Shown one piece after another: positions 1 through 7,677 of a DNA stretch of 22,324 bases. The position numbers were made by a program, and so were the translations under genes. Origin of the DNA: Thermoplasmata archaeon (GTDB lineage: Archaea > Thermoplasmatota > Thermoplasmata > Thermoplasmatales > Thermoplasmataceae); the NCBI GenBank assembly GCA_021797025.1, contig JAKAAK010000020.1, positions 1 through 22,324 on the forward strand, read 5' to 3'. Under the pieces are notes generated by a model. The model searched no databases and had not been told where the DNA came from. It saw nothing but the letters and a program-made list of their open reading frames with translations. Within the stretch, counting starts at the first letter, position 1, and the number at the start of each line of letters is the position of its first letter.

Positions 1-1238
1 TCAGTAACAGAGAAGAATGCGGAATTTTTAAAGCCGGGATAATCAGAAATATCTGAAAGTTTTATGCCGCCGGATATGTTGTGAGATGCCAATTTTTCCT
101 GTCCGTCAAAGTAGAATAGGTTGTCAGAAAAATTAGTACCATTGAATACTTTAGATATACCGGCATTTCCCAGTGCCTGCTTCAATCCCTTGCTTTTATT
201 CATTGTAATCAATGCTATTTTTTTCAACCCGTTTGATCCCAGTATGGAAAGATAAGCCAGTGATGCTACCGCCAGGAGAGCCTGATTGGAGCATATGTTG
301 CTCATGGCTTTTGATCTTCTTATGTGCTGTTCTCTGGCCTGAAGTGTCATAACGAATGCTTTTCTGCCGGTGTTGTCCTTTGAAAGACCTATTAACCTCC
401 CGGGGGACCTGTGAACATATTCTTTACGGAAGGAGAATAAACCGAGCAGAGGGCCACCATAGTTCATATGGATACCGAGCTGCTGCCCTTCCGCTACCGC
501 AATATCTGATCCATATTCCCCGGGCGGCTTGATTAGGCCCAGTGAAACAGGATCATAATATGTTATTAACACTGCATCTTTCTTGATTTCCTCAATATGG
601 AATGAATTTTCATCTATGAGCCCGAAAAAATTTGGATTTGCAACTACTATAGACGAGGTACGATCGGATATCTTTGATTTTAAATCTTCCATGTCTATTA
701 ATCCATCATTGCCGAACCCGTATTTTATAATTTTTAAATTAAGGCCTAGAATATAATTTTGTATGATGCTTAACTGACTCCTGTAAATATTTTCTGGAAC
801 AAGCACCTCATCTTTCCCGTTGATTCTGTATGCCATTCTGACTGCCTCGGCCAGGGAAGTAAAGCCATCGTACATTGAAGAGTTTGTAACATCCATTTCA
901 GTGAGATCAGATATAACACTCTGATATTCAAACAGGGAGTGCAGTATTCCCTGGGAGATTTCCGGCTGATATGGGGTATATGATGTTAAAAATTCATTTC
1001 GTCCTATTATTTCATCCACCAGTGGTGGAATAAATCTATCATATATACCATTGCCTAGAAAATTCATTGCAGCGGGCTTATTGTTTCTTCCTGTACGTTC
1101 AATTGAATTGATAAGAGAGAATTCGTCCATGGGAGAACCTAGATCAAGTGATACCCTCAAGTTATCCGGTATATCTGCAAATAATGCTTCACTACTGTTG
1201 ATTTTGAGGTATTGCAATATTTCATCTGTTTCAGTCAT
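1..1238 (-). CDS. gcvPA: Glycine dehydrogenase (decarboxylating) subunit 1, 3'-partial
   Basis: Subunit 1 of the two-subunit P-protein of the glycine cleavage system, which decarboxylates glycine and passes the aminomethyl group to lipoyl-H protein. Reading the minus strand from the ATG at 1238 gives 412 open codons to the window edge, beginning MTETDEILQYLKI. Family features are visible: the N-terminal 'IPDNLRV' and 'NFLGNGIYDRFIPP' segments, then 'YTPYQPEISQG', 'MDVTNSSMYDG', 'HMNYGGPLLG' and 'TLQAREQHIRRSKAMSNIC'. The family usually has about 440-450 residues, so only the C-terminal tail is missing. The PLP-binding lysine of this enzyme lies on subunit 2, which commonly follows and would be outside the window. 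A TATA-like box lies 25 bases before the ATG, so the mRNA is probably leaderless. The gene diverges from PEP carboxylase. Confidence 0.93.
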   Translation of the reverse strand, partial: MTETDEILQYLKINSSEALFADIPDNLRVSLDLGSPMDEFSLINSIERTGRNNKPAAMNFLGNGIYDRFIPPLVDEIIGRNEFLTSYTPYQPEISQGILHSLFEYQSVISDLTEMDVTNSSMYDGFTSLAEAVRMAYRINGKDEVLVPENIYRSQLSIIQNYILGLNLKIIKYGFGNDGLIDMEDLKSKISDRTSSIVVANPNFFGLIDENSFHIEEIKKDAVLITYYDPVSLGLIKPPGEYGSDIAVAEGQQLGIHMNYGGPLLGLFSFRKEYVHRSPGRLIGLSKDNTGRKAFVMTLQAREQHIRRSKAMSNICSNQALLAVASLAYLSILGSNGLKKIALITMNKSKGLKQALGNAGISKVFNGTNFSDNLFYFDGQEKLASHNISGGIKLSDISDYPGFKNSAFFSVT

Positions 1239-1258
1239 GCGGGCAATTATTATTAAAG

Positions 1259-1267
1259 TATATTTAA
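1259..1267 (-). promoter_or_regulatory. TATA box of gcvPA
   Basis: On the minus strand the bases read TTAAATATA, centred 25 bases before the ATG at 1238. This is the spacing expected for an archaeal TATA box driving a leaderless transcript. Position and composition are the only evidence. Confidence 0.5.
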
Positions 1268-1458
1268 CATTTTAGTGTGTAGCTTACGCGGGAAATTTTA
1301 TAGTATTTTGTATTTATTAACGCAGCTTATTTTGTTTATGGAATATCTCCAATAGCCATTTCCATTGATTGACCTTTAATAATTTGAATAAATGATAGAT
1401 TTAACACACACTCGTTTACAGGCAATGAGATAACTGACATTATTTTCAACCATCTTTA

Positions 1459-1465
1459 TTTATAA
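1459..1465 (+). promoter_or_regulatory. TATA box of ppcA
   Basis: TTTATAA centred about 24 bases before the ATG at 1486. There is no Shine-Dalgarno-like sequence between it and the ATG, which suggests a leaderless mRNA. The rest of the 247-base divergent spacer (1239-1485) is AT-rich, and I see nothing else convincing in it. Confidence 0.5.
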
Positions 1466-1485
1466 CTGATTTCCATATCATAATC

Positions 1486-3012
1486 ATGATACCAAAGACT
1501 ATGTCCACGCAGCATCCGGATAATGCAATGATGCCATCATGGAGCAATGGCAAAAATATAATATCAAATGAGGATGAAATAGAAGAAGCATACATATCAT
1601 ACAAAAAACTGGGAATACAGGAGGTTATGTGGGATGCAGAAGGCAAGGACGTTGATACCCATGTTATAAGAAAGCTATTTGCAAAAAATAGAGATTTTTT
1701 TGAGAAAAACATTCTGGGGAAAGATATCTTTTTAACCTATCGTGTCCCAAACCCTCTTATAGAGGGTGCGGAGAGGAAGATACTAAATGAAACCTTGAAC
1801 AGCATACCCTTAAACTATGATGTTGCAAATAGAGTTTTTAAAAGAAATATAGCACCGGTATTCGAGGTCATTCTTCCTTTCACGACCGATTACAGGAGTA
1901 TGCTCAATGTTGTAAAATTCTATGAGAAAGGCATTGTAGATACTGAAAATATCAGGCTTTATGATGAGGTATCCATAAAGGATATAACAGGAAAGGTAAT
2001 GCCTGAAAAGATAAATCTCATCCCTTTAATAGAAGACAAGGATTCCATTTACAGTATTGAGGCCATAATAGGAAAGTACAGTGAAATTATAAAACCACAG
2101 AACATGAGAATATTCATAGCGAGATCGGATCCAGCTATGAATTATGGTATGGTTCCTGCTACGCTTTTAGCCAAATATGCGATATCAAGTATGCATAAAA
2201 TTTCAGAAAAAACAGGACTGGGCATTTATCCTATAATAGGTGCAGGTTCATCGCCATTCAGGGGGAATTTGGGGCCTGATAATATAAGAAGAGCGTTATC
2301 AGAATACGATTCTTATTATACATTCTCTGTCCAGTCTGCCTTCAGATATGACTATGATGATATGACGGTTAAAAATGCGATTTCCATGATCAATTCACAT
2401 CTCCCCGGCACCCCTTATATATTTAGTCAGGAACAGGAAGCTTCCATAAAGGGCATGATAAATCTATATTCCAGCAGATTTCAGACAATAATAGAAGGTC
2501 TTTCCAGGTCCATCAATGACGTGGCTGTTTATCTTCCCAAAAGAAGAGCACGAAAATTGCATACCGGTCTTTTCGGGTATTCCAGAAGCACGGGAAGTGC
2601 CAGGCTGCCGAGGGCGATAGCATTTGTCGGTGCACTTTATTCCATAGGGATACCTCCGGAGATTCTTGGAATATCAGCCCTTGTAGAATTTCCTGAAAAA
2701 TACCATATGTTACTTGACGAAACATATAAAAATATGTATTTTGATCTCCGTTCAAGTGCAAGATATTTCAATTATGATTCCCTTAATTTTCTGCATGAAA
2801 TTTGGAATGTTGAACCAAAAATCATAAACATGATAAGGGAGGATATGAAATACATTGAAAATAATATAGGTGTATCTACCGATAATTCGTATAATGTCCA
2901 GAAACATAACATATTTTCCACACTCTTCCTTCTGGCATTTAAAAATAAAAAATTTGATGAAGTTGGAAAATATGCATATGAAATGGCCCTGCTAAGAAAA
3001 TTTGTAGGGTGA
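1486..3012 (+). CDS. ppcA: Phosphoenolpyruvate carboxylase, archaeal type
   Basis: Carboxylates phosphoenolpyruvate with bicarbonate to oxaloacetate, refilling the citric acid cycle. At 508 residues it matches the short archaeal-type family (about 490-530) rather than the roughly 900-residue bacterial/plant type. It opens with the hallmark 'IPKTMSTQHPDNA' segment. Other family features are 'EVMWDAEGKDVDTHV' (about residues 46-60), 'RVPNPLIEGAE', 'GAGSSPFRGNLGP' and a basic segment 'RARKLHTGLFGYSRS' followed by 'LPRAIAFVGALYSIGIPPE'. The ATG at 1486 gives the family-typical N-terminus and sits about 24 bases after a TATA box. The downstream gene is 78 bases away with its own TATA box, so this is probably a single-gene transcript. 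Confidence 0.96.
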   Translation: MIPKTMSTQHPDNAMMPSWSNGKNIISNEDEIEEAYISYKKLGIQEVMWDAEGKDVDTHVIRKLFAKNRDFFEKNILGKDIFLTYRVPNPLIEGAERKILNETLNSIPLNYDVANRVFKRNIAPVFEVILPFTTDYRSMLNVVKFYEKGIVDTENIRLYDEVSIKDITGKVMPEKINLIPLIEDKDSIYSIEAIIGKYSEIIKPQNMRIFIARSDPAMNYGMVPATLLAKYAISSMHKISEKTGLGIYPIIGAGSSPFRGNLGPDNIRRALSEYDSYYTFSVQSAFRYDYDDMTVKNAISMINSHLPGTPYIFSQEQEASIKGMINLYSSRFQTIIEGLSRSINDVAVYLPKRRARKLHTGLFGYSRSTGSARLPRAIAFVGALYSIGIPPEILGISALVEFPEKYHMLLDETYKNMYFDLRSSARYFNYDSLNFLHEIWNVEPKIINMIREDMKYIENNIGVSTDNSYNVQKHNIFSTLFLLAFKNKKFDEVGKYAYEMALLRKFVG

Positions 3013-3030
3013 TGGATAAAAGCAATCCAT
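3012..3030 (+). terminator. Small stem-loop at the ppcA stop codon
   Basis: ATGGAT (3012-3017) and ATCCAT (3025-3030) form a perfect 6-bp stem with a 7-base loop that starts in the TGA stop codon. No long T-tract follows directly. It may help end transcription or protect the 3' end, but archaeal termination relies mainly on T-rich stretches, so the call is weak. Confidence 0.22.
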
Positions 3031-3060
3031 AAACCTTTCATGGTAATTTATATTTAAGAA

Positions 3061-3070
3061 TATATAAATA
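3061..3070 (+). promoter_or_regulatory. TATA box of the Nudix gene
   Basis: TATATAAATA is centred about 26 bases before the ATG at 3091, again a leaderless arrangement. It indicates transcription independent of ppcA. Confidence 0.45.
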
Positions 3071-3090
3071 AATTAAGTAAATATATAACG

Positions 3091-3513
3091 ATGATACGTT
3101 ATCCAAGAGTAGCAGTCGGCGGAATTATTATCAGAGAGGGGAAAATACTTTTAACATTGAGGCGTGACGAACCTGACAGGAATAAATGGGCTATTCCCGG
3201 TGGAAAACTGGAATTGAATGAAACACTGGAGGATGGTTTGAAGCGTGAAATCAGGGAAGAGCTGTCAATGGAAGTTGAGGTCATGGAACTGGCAGGTATA
3301 TCTGAAGTCATCACGGAAAATTTTCATTATATTATACTTGATTATTTATGCAATCCTGCAACATATGATGCAAAGCCAGGTTCTGATGCTCTGGACGCCG
3401 CATATTTTGATATGAACAACCTCGATAATTCTGTTAATGAAAGTACAAAAGAATTTCTAACCAGAATGAAAAAATCTGAAAAGCCTGTTCATATAATTAA
3501 AAGGGAGGTTTGA
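3091..3513 (+). CDS. Nudix hydrolase
   Basis: A 140-residue single-domain Nudix protein. These enzymes hydrolyse nucleoside diphosphates linked to another moiety (ADP-ribose, oxidised nucleotides and others); the substrate here cannot be told. The Nudix box runs from G38 to about residue 60: G38, E44, then R52-E53 and R55-E56-E57, giving the metal-binding REIREE core. The Gly expected near the end of the box is Ser59. Upstream, 'NKWAIPGGKLE' matches the usual strand-loop before the box. ADP-ribose pyrophosphatase-like activity is one possibility, since many short archaeal Nudix proteins of this form act on ADP-ribose. It has its own promoter, and the gene facing it (rubrerythrin-like) is convergent. 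Confidence 0.88.
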   Translation: MIRYPRVAVGGIIIREGKILLTLRRDEPDRNKWAIPGGKLELNETLEDGLKREIREELSMEVEVMELAGISEVITENFHYIILDYLCNPATYDAKPGSDALDAAYFDMNNLDNSVNESTKEFLTRMKKSEKPVHIIKREV

Positions 3514-3547
3514 TATGTAAAAAATTAAAAAATATTATGGGATTGAT

Positions 3548-3934
3548 TTAGAAAGCTTTTTGTGTTCTTTTAAGAGTTTCAGCTATGCCTTTTTCCTGCT
3601 CGGAAAATGCACATAACATGGCTTCTATGTCATCATGGCCTTCTGCTTTTGCTGCATTGGCTACGTTTGTGTATTCAGAAACGTGCTGTTCTGTTTCTTC
3701 CTTTGCCATATCATTTACCAGTCCATCTATGCCCTCATATTTCACAAGGGTTGAGAATATTGCATTGAAATGCCCCAGTTCAACATTGGCCTTGTCTTTC
3801 AATTCTTTTGCTGTTCTGGAATCACCCATTTTCTCGAAGTAGCTAGCTGCTGCGTTCAGTCTCATATGGTCTTCCGCATTGGCTGTCAAGAGATCTTTAA
3901 GACCAGCTTCTGTCTTTTCACCTAATACTGACAT
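3548..3934 (-). CDS. Rubrerythrin-like ferritin-fold protein
   Basis: A 128-residue, all-helical protein resembling the diiron four-helix domain of rubrerythrin, which reduces peroxide and protects against oxidative stress. Visible features from the ATG at 3934 are E21 in the first helix ('ANAEDHMRLNAAASYFEKMG'), E52-x-x-H55 in the second ('NVELGHFNAIF'), a third-helix 'KEETEQHVSEYTNVANAAKAEG' rich in candidate Glu ligands, and E113/E115 in the fourth. The usual second ExxH appears to lack its His ('SEQEKGI'), so the metal site may be atypical. There is no C-terminal rubredoxin domain. A GTG nine bases further upstream is also in frame, but GTGAT there looks like the Shine-Dalgarno site of the ATG, so I chose the ATG. 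Confidence 0.68.
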   Translation of the reverse strand: MSVLGEKTEAGLKDLLTANAEDHMRLNAAASYFEKMGDSRTAKELKDKANVELGHFNAIFSTLVKYEGIDGLVNDMAKEETEQHVSEYTNVANAAKAEGHDDIEAMLCAFSEQEKGIAETLKRTQKAF

Positions 3935-4078
3935 TTTAATCACTTTAACAATAATTAAATGTATAAATACTTATCTTTCATAAATGTGAGTTGTTTGTTT
4001 CTTTATCGGGAAAATATGGTTGAATGCCCCTGCAAACTAACTAAATTAATTTTAAATGCTAGCATAGCATAACATATC

Positions 4079-4624
4079 ATGATTATAATTTCAACTATCG
4101 GTAAATTGCATGAAAAAACTGTGGGGTACTCATATGAAGACTTTATCGGATATGTGGCCAAAACCGGCGTTAACAAACTCATAATTACATATACCTCAGA
4201 GCAAAATTACAGGGAAAACAGAGATAAATACAGGGAAATTCAATTATTAGAGGAAGATTTCAGGATATATTTCCCGGAAATAGATTACAAAAATTATGCT
4301 ACACTTTCTGAAAAATACAATGCCAAAGCCAGAAACGCTGAAGATATAACAAAAAAGAATATAAGTGATATAATTGAAACTGTAATCGACTCATATTTAA
4401 CAGGTTACTGGAAAAACCCTGAAACTGTTAATTCGGAAATTACAGATAGTATATTTAAAGTTAAAAATCAATTTCTTATTTCTGTCAACCATGATTATAT
4501 GGAGAAATACTGGGAACCCTTACATATAGCAATATATAATTACATCAAAAATACGGAAAATAGGTATGATGCTATTATAAGTGATGTTGAAAGTGCCTTT
4601 TTTTATAGAGAAAAAGATTTATAG
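4079..4624 (+). CDS. Hypothetical protein, 181 residues
   Basis: I do not recognise a family. The protein is soluble-looking, rich in Lys, Glu, Asn and Tyr, with no membrane segment, signal peptide or Cys-rich motif. It begins with a strand-like 'MIIISTIGKLHEK', followed by 'GYSYEDFIGYVAKTGVNKLIITY', which suggests an alpha/beta start; the remainder looks mainly helical. A TATA-like TTTTAAATG lies about 27 bases before the ATG, supporting a leaderless transcript. It diverges from the rubrerythrin-like gene and converges on the RHH gene, with 5 bases between the stops. Its coding character is supported by length, codon pattern and a promoter, not by homology that I can see. Confidence 0.6.
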   Translation: MIIISTIGKLHEKTVGYSYEDFIGYVAKTGVNKLIITYTSEQNYRENRDKYREIQLLEEDFRIYFPEIDYKNYATLSEKYNAKARNAEDITKKNISDIIETVIDSYLTGYWKNPETVNSEITDSIFKVKNQFLISVNHDYMEKYWEPLHIAIYNYIKNTENRYDAIISDVESAFFYREKDL

Positions 4625-4629
4625 ATTTA

Positions 4630-5103
4630 TTATTGAATTATTTTATCTATAAAACTCCCCTTTAAGAGTAGCTTTGCCTTGCTTACAGTTTTTGGGATAG
4701 TTACTGTTTTTACCATGATGATTGCATTGACATACTTATCAAATGTTTCACTGTCTATATTTTTGAATGTAAGGCTGTCAATATTTTTAAAGATTATTTT
4801 TCTGCCTATTTCTTTGAGATCGTCTCCTGTTATTTCAAGCTCCTTTATGTTCTCTATGTACTGCGATGACCCCTCTTTCATACCCTTTACAAAACCATCG
4901 GACAAACGCTTTGCATTTTCGACAGTTCCCATAAATGACCTGTATGCATCATCTGTAACCTGTCCTATGGTTTTGCCTGTCTGTGTTGAAATTGACTGTA
5001 TTTTTTTATAAAGATCAGCACTGACACCCTTAATAGATATCGTCTTTCTAACTATCTTTTCATCTTCCTGGGTTGAATCCTCTTCATTGTTTTCTTTTGC
5101 CAT
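4630..5103 (-). CDS. RHH-type DNA-binding protein, putative
   Basis: A 157-residue protein with a charged, disordered N-terminus (Lys/Glu/Asp/Gln, residues 1-16). Next comes a segment that fits a ribbon-helix-helix DNA-binding unit: a strand 'RKTISIKG' (about 19-26), a helix 'ADLYKKIQSIST' (29-40), a turn 'QTG', and a second helix 'TIGQVTDDAYRSFMG' (45-59). The C-terminal 95 residues are helical and charged, with a repeated 'FKNID' motif near 105-120, and I do not recognise them. A 22-bp inverted repeat covers the TATA box just upstream (5115-5136), as expected for an autorepressor. The DUF1805 gene lies upstream on the same strand, 48 bases away. The fold call rests on pattern only; a specific function cannot be given. 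Confidence 0.6.
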   Translation of the reverse strand: MAKENNEEDSTQEDEKIVRKTISIKGVSADLYKKIQSISTQTGKTIGQVTDDAYRSFMGTVENAKRLSDGFVKGMKEGSSQYIENIKELEITGDDLKEIGRKIIFKNIDSLTFKNIDSETFDKYVNAIIMVKTVTIPKTVSKAKLLLKGSFIDKIIQ

Positions 5104-5114
5104 AAATATATATT

Positions 5115-5136
5115 GTAATCTGGTATATAAGATTAC
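5115..5136 (-). promoter_or_regulatory. Palindromic operator over the TATA box of the RHH gene
   Basis: GTAATC (5115-5120) and GATTAC (5131-5136) are perfect inverted 6-mers separated by 10 bases that contain the TATA box (TTATATA on the minus strand). The box is centred about 23 bases before the ATG at 5103, so a protein bound to the palindrome would block TBP. The ten-base spacing puts the half-sites about one and a half turns apart. Autoregulation by the RHH protein is inferred. Confidence 0.5.
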
Positions 5137-5151
5137 TGGTTTACTCTATTT

Positions 5152-5439
5152 CTATAGTCTGTCTATTATATCCATTATTTTATCTCCGGCTTTAATTCCT
5201 AATTTTGCAGCGTTTTCCGTACAGGAATTTACCTGGCTATTAAGTACATCATTTATGTCGTTTACTCCCGTTACCCTTACAGCCACATCCCCTAGGGAGT
5301 TGGCAGCGTCCAGATTGAGGTAGCCGCACATGATATACCCTGTCTCTCCTTTTACAATTATCATTGGAGCCTTCTTGCCCAGTTTTTCATTTATATACTG
5401 ATACTTTTTATTGCCGACTTCTATTTCCTGATTTATCAT
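5152..5439 (-). CDS. DUF1805 family protein
   Basis: A 95-residue protein matching the small DUF1805 family found in archaea and some bacteria, whose function is not established. Features typical of it are 'KKAPMIIVKGETGYIMCGYL' (about 22-41), then 'LDAANSLGDVAVRVTGVND' and 'DVLNSQVNSCTENAAKLGI', ending with a short helix 'GDKIMDIIDRL'. It has no membrane segment. It diverges from rnz across a 67-base spacer, and the RHH gene lies 48 bases downstream on the same strand. Its own start is chosen at the ATG 5437-5439, about 25 bases after a TTAATTATATG-like TATA box. The family match is from memory of its conserved GYIMCGYLN motif. Confidence 0.72.
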   Translation of the reverse strand: MINQEIEVGNKKYQYINEKLGKKAPMIIVKGETGYIMCGYLNLDAANSLGDVAVRVTGVNDINDVLNSQVNSCTENAAKLGIKAGDKIMDIIDRL

Positions 5440-5489
5440 GATAATATATCATGAATACATATAATTAATTTATCAAAAATAATATATCA
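5433..5489. promoter_or_regulatory. Repeat-rich divergent promoter between DUF1805 and rnz
   Basis: The region contains a perfect 12-bp palindrome TTATCATGATAA (5433-5444) over the DUF1805 start codon, an 8-mer TATCATGA twice (5434-5441 and 5447-5454), and an 11-mer ATAATATATCA twice (5441-5451 and 5479-5489). The second 11-mer also supplies the probable TATA box of rnz. AT-richness makes some of this expected by chance. Confidence 0.3.
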
Positions 5490-5506
5490 AGCGGGAATAC
5501 ACGTAT

Positions 5507-6439
5507 ATGGCATCTAATATAAGAATTACCTTCCTTGGAACCGGCGGATCAATGCCCAAGCCGGGAAGGTCCCTGCCGGCGGTGGCAGTCCAGGTGGATG
5601 ATGTACTTAATCTATTTGATTGCGGAGAAGGTACACAGAAGCAGTTCATGAAGAGTGGCGTATCATTTATGTCACTGAAAAACATATTTATATCACATTT
5701 TCACGCGGACCATTTCCTTGGAATTCCAGGACTTTTGAATTCACTTGCATTTCTGGGCCGTACAGAAGATCTGAATATATTCGGCCCGGCAGGGGCACCA
5801 GAGTTCATCAGAAATGCCATGAATTTAGGATATGGAAAAATCACGTATAATATAAATGTATATACTGCATCACCCAGGCTAACCTTCGATTTTGGAAAAT
5901 TTTTTATCAAAACACTGGCAAATGACCATACAGTACCTTCTGTGAGTTACTCCCTGGAGGAGAAGGACCTTGTAAAAATAGATCGGAGCAAAGTCGACAG
6001 CATTGGATTTCCTGTTTACCGCCTGGAAGAGTTGAGAAAAAATGGAAGTGTAACGATCAGGGATAAAAAATATGAATTAAAGGATGTTGCCCAGGGAATC
6101 AAACCCGGAAGGAAGATTGTTTATACAGGAGATACCAGGCCTCTCAGGGCAATGCCTGATTTTGCAAGAAATGCAGATGTCCTTATACATGACACTACTA
6201 TGGACTCATCTATGGAGCCAATTGTAAATGAATATGGCCATACATCTTCCAGGCAGGCAGCAGAAATTGCACTTGAAGGTTCGGTAAAAAGGTTGTTTTT
6301 ATTCCATTACAGTTCCAGGTACAATGATCTTGATCTTCTTCTGGATGATGCAAGATCCGTTTTCCCAGAATCATATCTGAGCCATGAACTCCTAGCATAT
6401 GATGTAAACAAATCGGATGAATTAATCAAAATGATTTAA
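5507..6439 (+). CDS. rnz: Ribonuclease Z
   Basis: The tRNA 3'-end endonuclease (tRNase Z, short form), which cuts pre-tRNA after the discriminator base. At 310 residues it has the usual length. The metallo-beta-lactamase zinc site is complete: H64-x-H66-x-D68-H69 ('ISHFHADHFLGIP'), H141 ('NDHTVPS'), D209 ('YTGDTRP') and H267 ('FHYSSRY'). H245 in 'GHTSS' is the conserved catalytic helper of the family. The N-terminal 'FLGTGGSMPKPGRSLPA' is also typical. The genes for its substrates are nearby: three tRNA genes lie in this window. Its TGA-side neighbour apgM is convergent with zero bases between the two stop codons. Confidence 0.96.
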   Translation: MASNIRITFLGTGGSMPKPGRSLPAVAVQVDDVLNLFDCGEGTQKQFMKSGVSFMSLKNIFISHFHADHFLGIPGLLNSLAFLGRTEDLNIFGPAGAPEFIRNAMNLGYGKITYNINVYTASPRLTFDFGKFFIKTLANDHTVPSVSYSLEEKDLVKIDRSKVDSIGFPVYRLEELRKNGSVTIRDKKYELKDVAQGIKPGRKIVYTGDTRPLRAMPDFARNADVLIHDTTMDSSMEPIVNEYGHTSSRQAAEIALEGSVKRLFLFHYSSRYNDLDLLLDDARSVFPESYLSHELLAYDVNKSDELIKMI

Positions 6440-7648
6440 TCATGCACCATATTTGACTGCTCTATCCGAATATGACATGATAATAGGCATGATATCATTG
6501 CTGGTTATTTTATAGTATCCAGATGATACACTTAATTCATCAAAATACCGGACATCATCATTTATGATCCCATTTGTTGCAAACATCACCGGAACGGGGT
6601 CACCTGTGTGATCACCGTATGAGCATGGGGTGCTGTGGTCTCCTGTCACAACTATGAGTGTATCATCAAGGCGTTCCAGAAAAGGAGCAATGACGGAGTC
6701 TACCTGTTCTATTACAGATTTTTTCAGTTCCGGTTTTCTATCATGGCCGGCTATATCGGTGCCCTTGATATTTACAAGTATAAAATCGTAGGTGTCCAGT
6801 GCCTTTACTGCAGCAGAGATTATATTCTTATAATTTGTATCAACCCTTCCATTCATCCCTTCGACTTTCAGATTGGTGAAACCTGCCAATCCCGCTATTC
6901 CCCTGATTAATGGCGTTCCGGATATGCAGGCTGCCCGCATAGAATATTTTTCCTGAAATGGGGGGATAGCAGGGATTTTACCGGCTCCCCGAAGCATGAT
7001 TTCATTTGCGGGCAGTTTACCATCCGAGTTCAGTTTTCGATTGAATTCATGATCCTGCAGTATTTTTCTGGACCTATCCAGGAATTTGTTGATAACAGTA
7101 GCTGTAAATTCAGCTTCCGGTTCAAGGGCCCTGGTATATTCAGGTGGAGAATTTACTGTATGTGGGTCAGTCTCGGTAATTTTATCTGAAAGGTTATAGC
7201 CCCTCATGACTACGGCAGCTCTGTGCTCTACCCCGGATTTTACTATAAATCTGATACCGTCTATTTCTGTTTCCAGATCAGCCGAAAGAACATCAGTACC
7301 ATGTACCCGGCCGGCTCTCCTGTCTATAACTTTGCCCCCCTTTACGGTTGCGTAATTTGCCCTGAAGGCTACATCTCCAGGTTTAAGCTCTATTCCGAGC
7401 CCGAGGGCTTCAAATGGCCCCCTGCCTGTATAGTATTTTAGAGGGTCATATCCGAGTATGGAAAGATGGGATGTATCGGAACCGGCCCTGATTCCGAATG
7501 ATACAGGTGACATCAACCCGGTGGTTCCATTTGATGCAAGCCTGTTGAGATTAGGCCTGTCAGCGGCCTGAAGTGCCGTTTTATTGCCCAGTTCTACGTT
7601 GGGCCTATCGCCGAGACCGTCCATGATTAAAAGAATGATATTCTTCAT
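6440..7648 (-). CDS. apgM: 2,3-bisphosphoglycerate-independent phosphoglycerate mutase, archaeal type
   Basis: Interconverts 3- and 2-phosphoglycerate in glycolysis and gluconeogenesis; a member of the alkaline phosphatase superfamily. It has 402 residues, within the archaeal ApgM range. Metal-site and catalytic motifs are visible: D10 in 'LIMDGLGDRP', 'AGSDTSHLSILGYDP' (55-69, with S57 the likely phosphorylated Ser), 'YTGRGPFEALG', 'RADFRANYATV'-like 'VAFRANYATV', 'FILVNIKGTDIAGHD' and 'VVTGDHSTPC'. It is the last gene of a minus-strand run starting at arfC, but a TATA-like box about 24 bases upstream of its ATG, inside the end of thpR, suggests an additional leaderless transcript of its own. 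Confidence 0.96.
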   Translation of the reverse strand: MKNIILLIMDGLGDRPNVELGNKTALQAADRPNLNRLASNGTTGLMSPVSFGIRAGSDTSHLSILGYDPLKYYTGRGPFEALGLGIELKPGDVAFRANYATVKGGKVIDRRAGRVHGTDVLSADLETEIDGIRFIVKSGVEHRAAVVMRGYNLSDKITETDPHTVNSPPEYTRALEPEAEFTATVINKFLDRSRKILQDHEFNRKLNSDGKLPANEIMLRGAGKIPAIPPFQEKYSMRAACISGTPLIRGIAGLAGFTNLKVEGMNGRVDTNYKNIISAAVKALDTYDFILVNIKGTDIAGHDRKPELKKSVIEQVDSVIAPFLERLDDTLIVVTGDHSTPCSYGDHTGDPVPVMFATNGIINDDVRYFDELSVSSGYYKITSNDIMPIIMSYSDRAVKYGA

Positions 7649-7668
7649 ATATTGTTATTATGAAATGC

Positions 7669-7677
7669 TTTTAAATT
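7669..7677 (-). promoter_or_regulatory. TATA box of apgM
   Basis: Minus-strand ATTTAAAAG is centred about 24 bases before the apgM ATG (7648). It overlaps the stop codon of thpR. The spacer has no Shine-Dalgarno-like sequence, which favours independent leaderless transcription. Confidence 0.4.

Noticed and set aside
1380..1440. Possible C/D box small RNA (ATGATAG ... ATGAGAT ... CTGA) in the gcvPA-ppcA spacer
   Set aside because: No D' box, and only three bases separate the C'-like and D-like boxes, too short for a guide.
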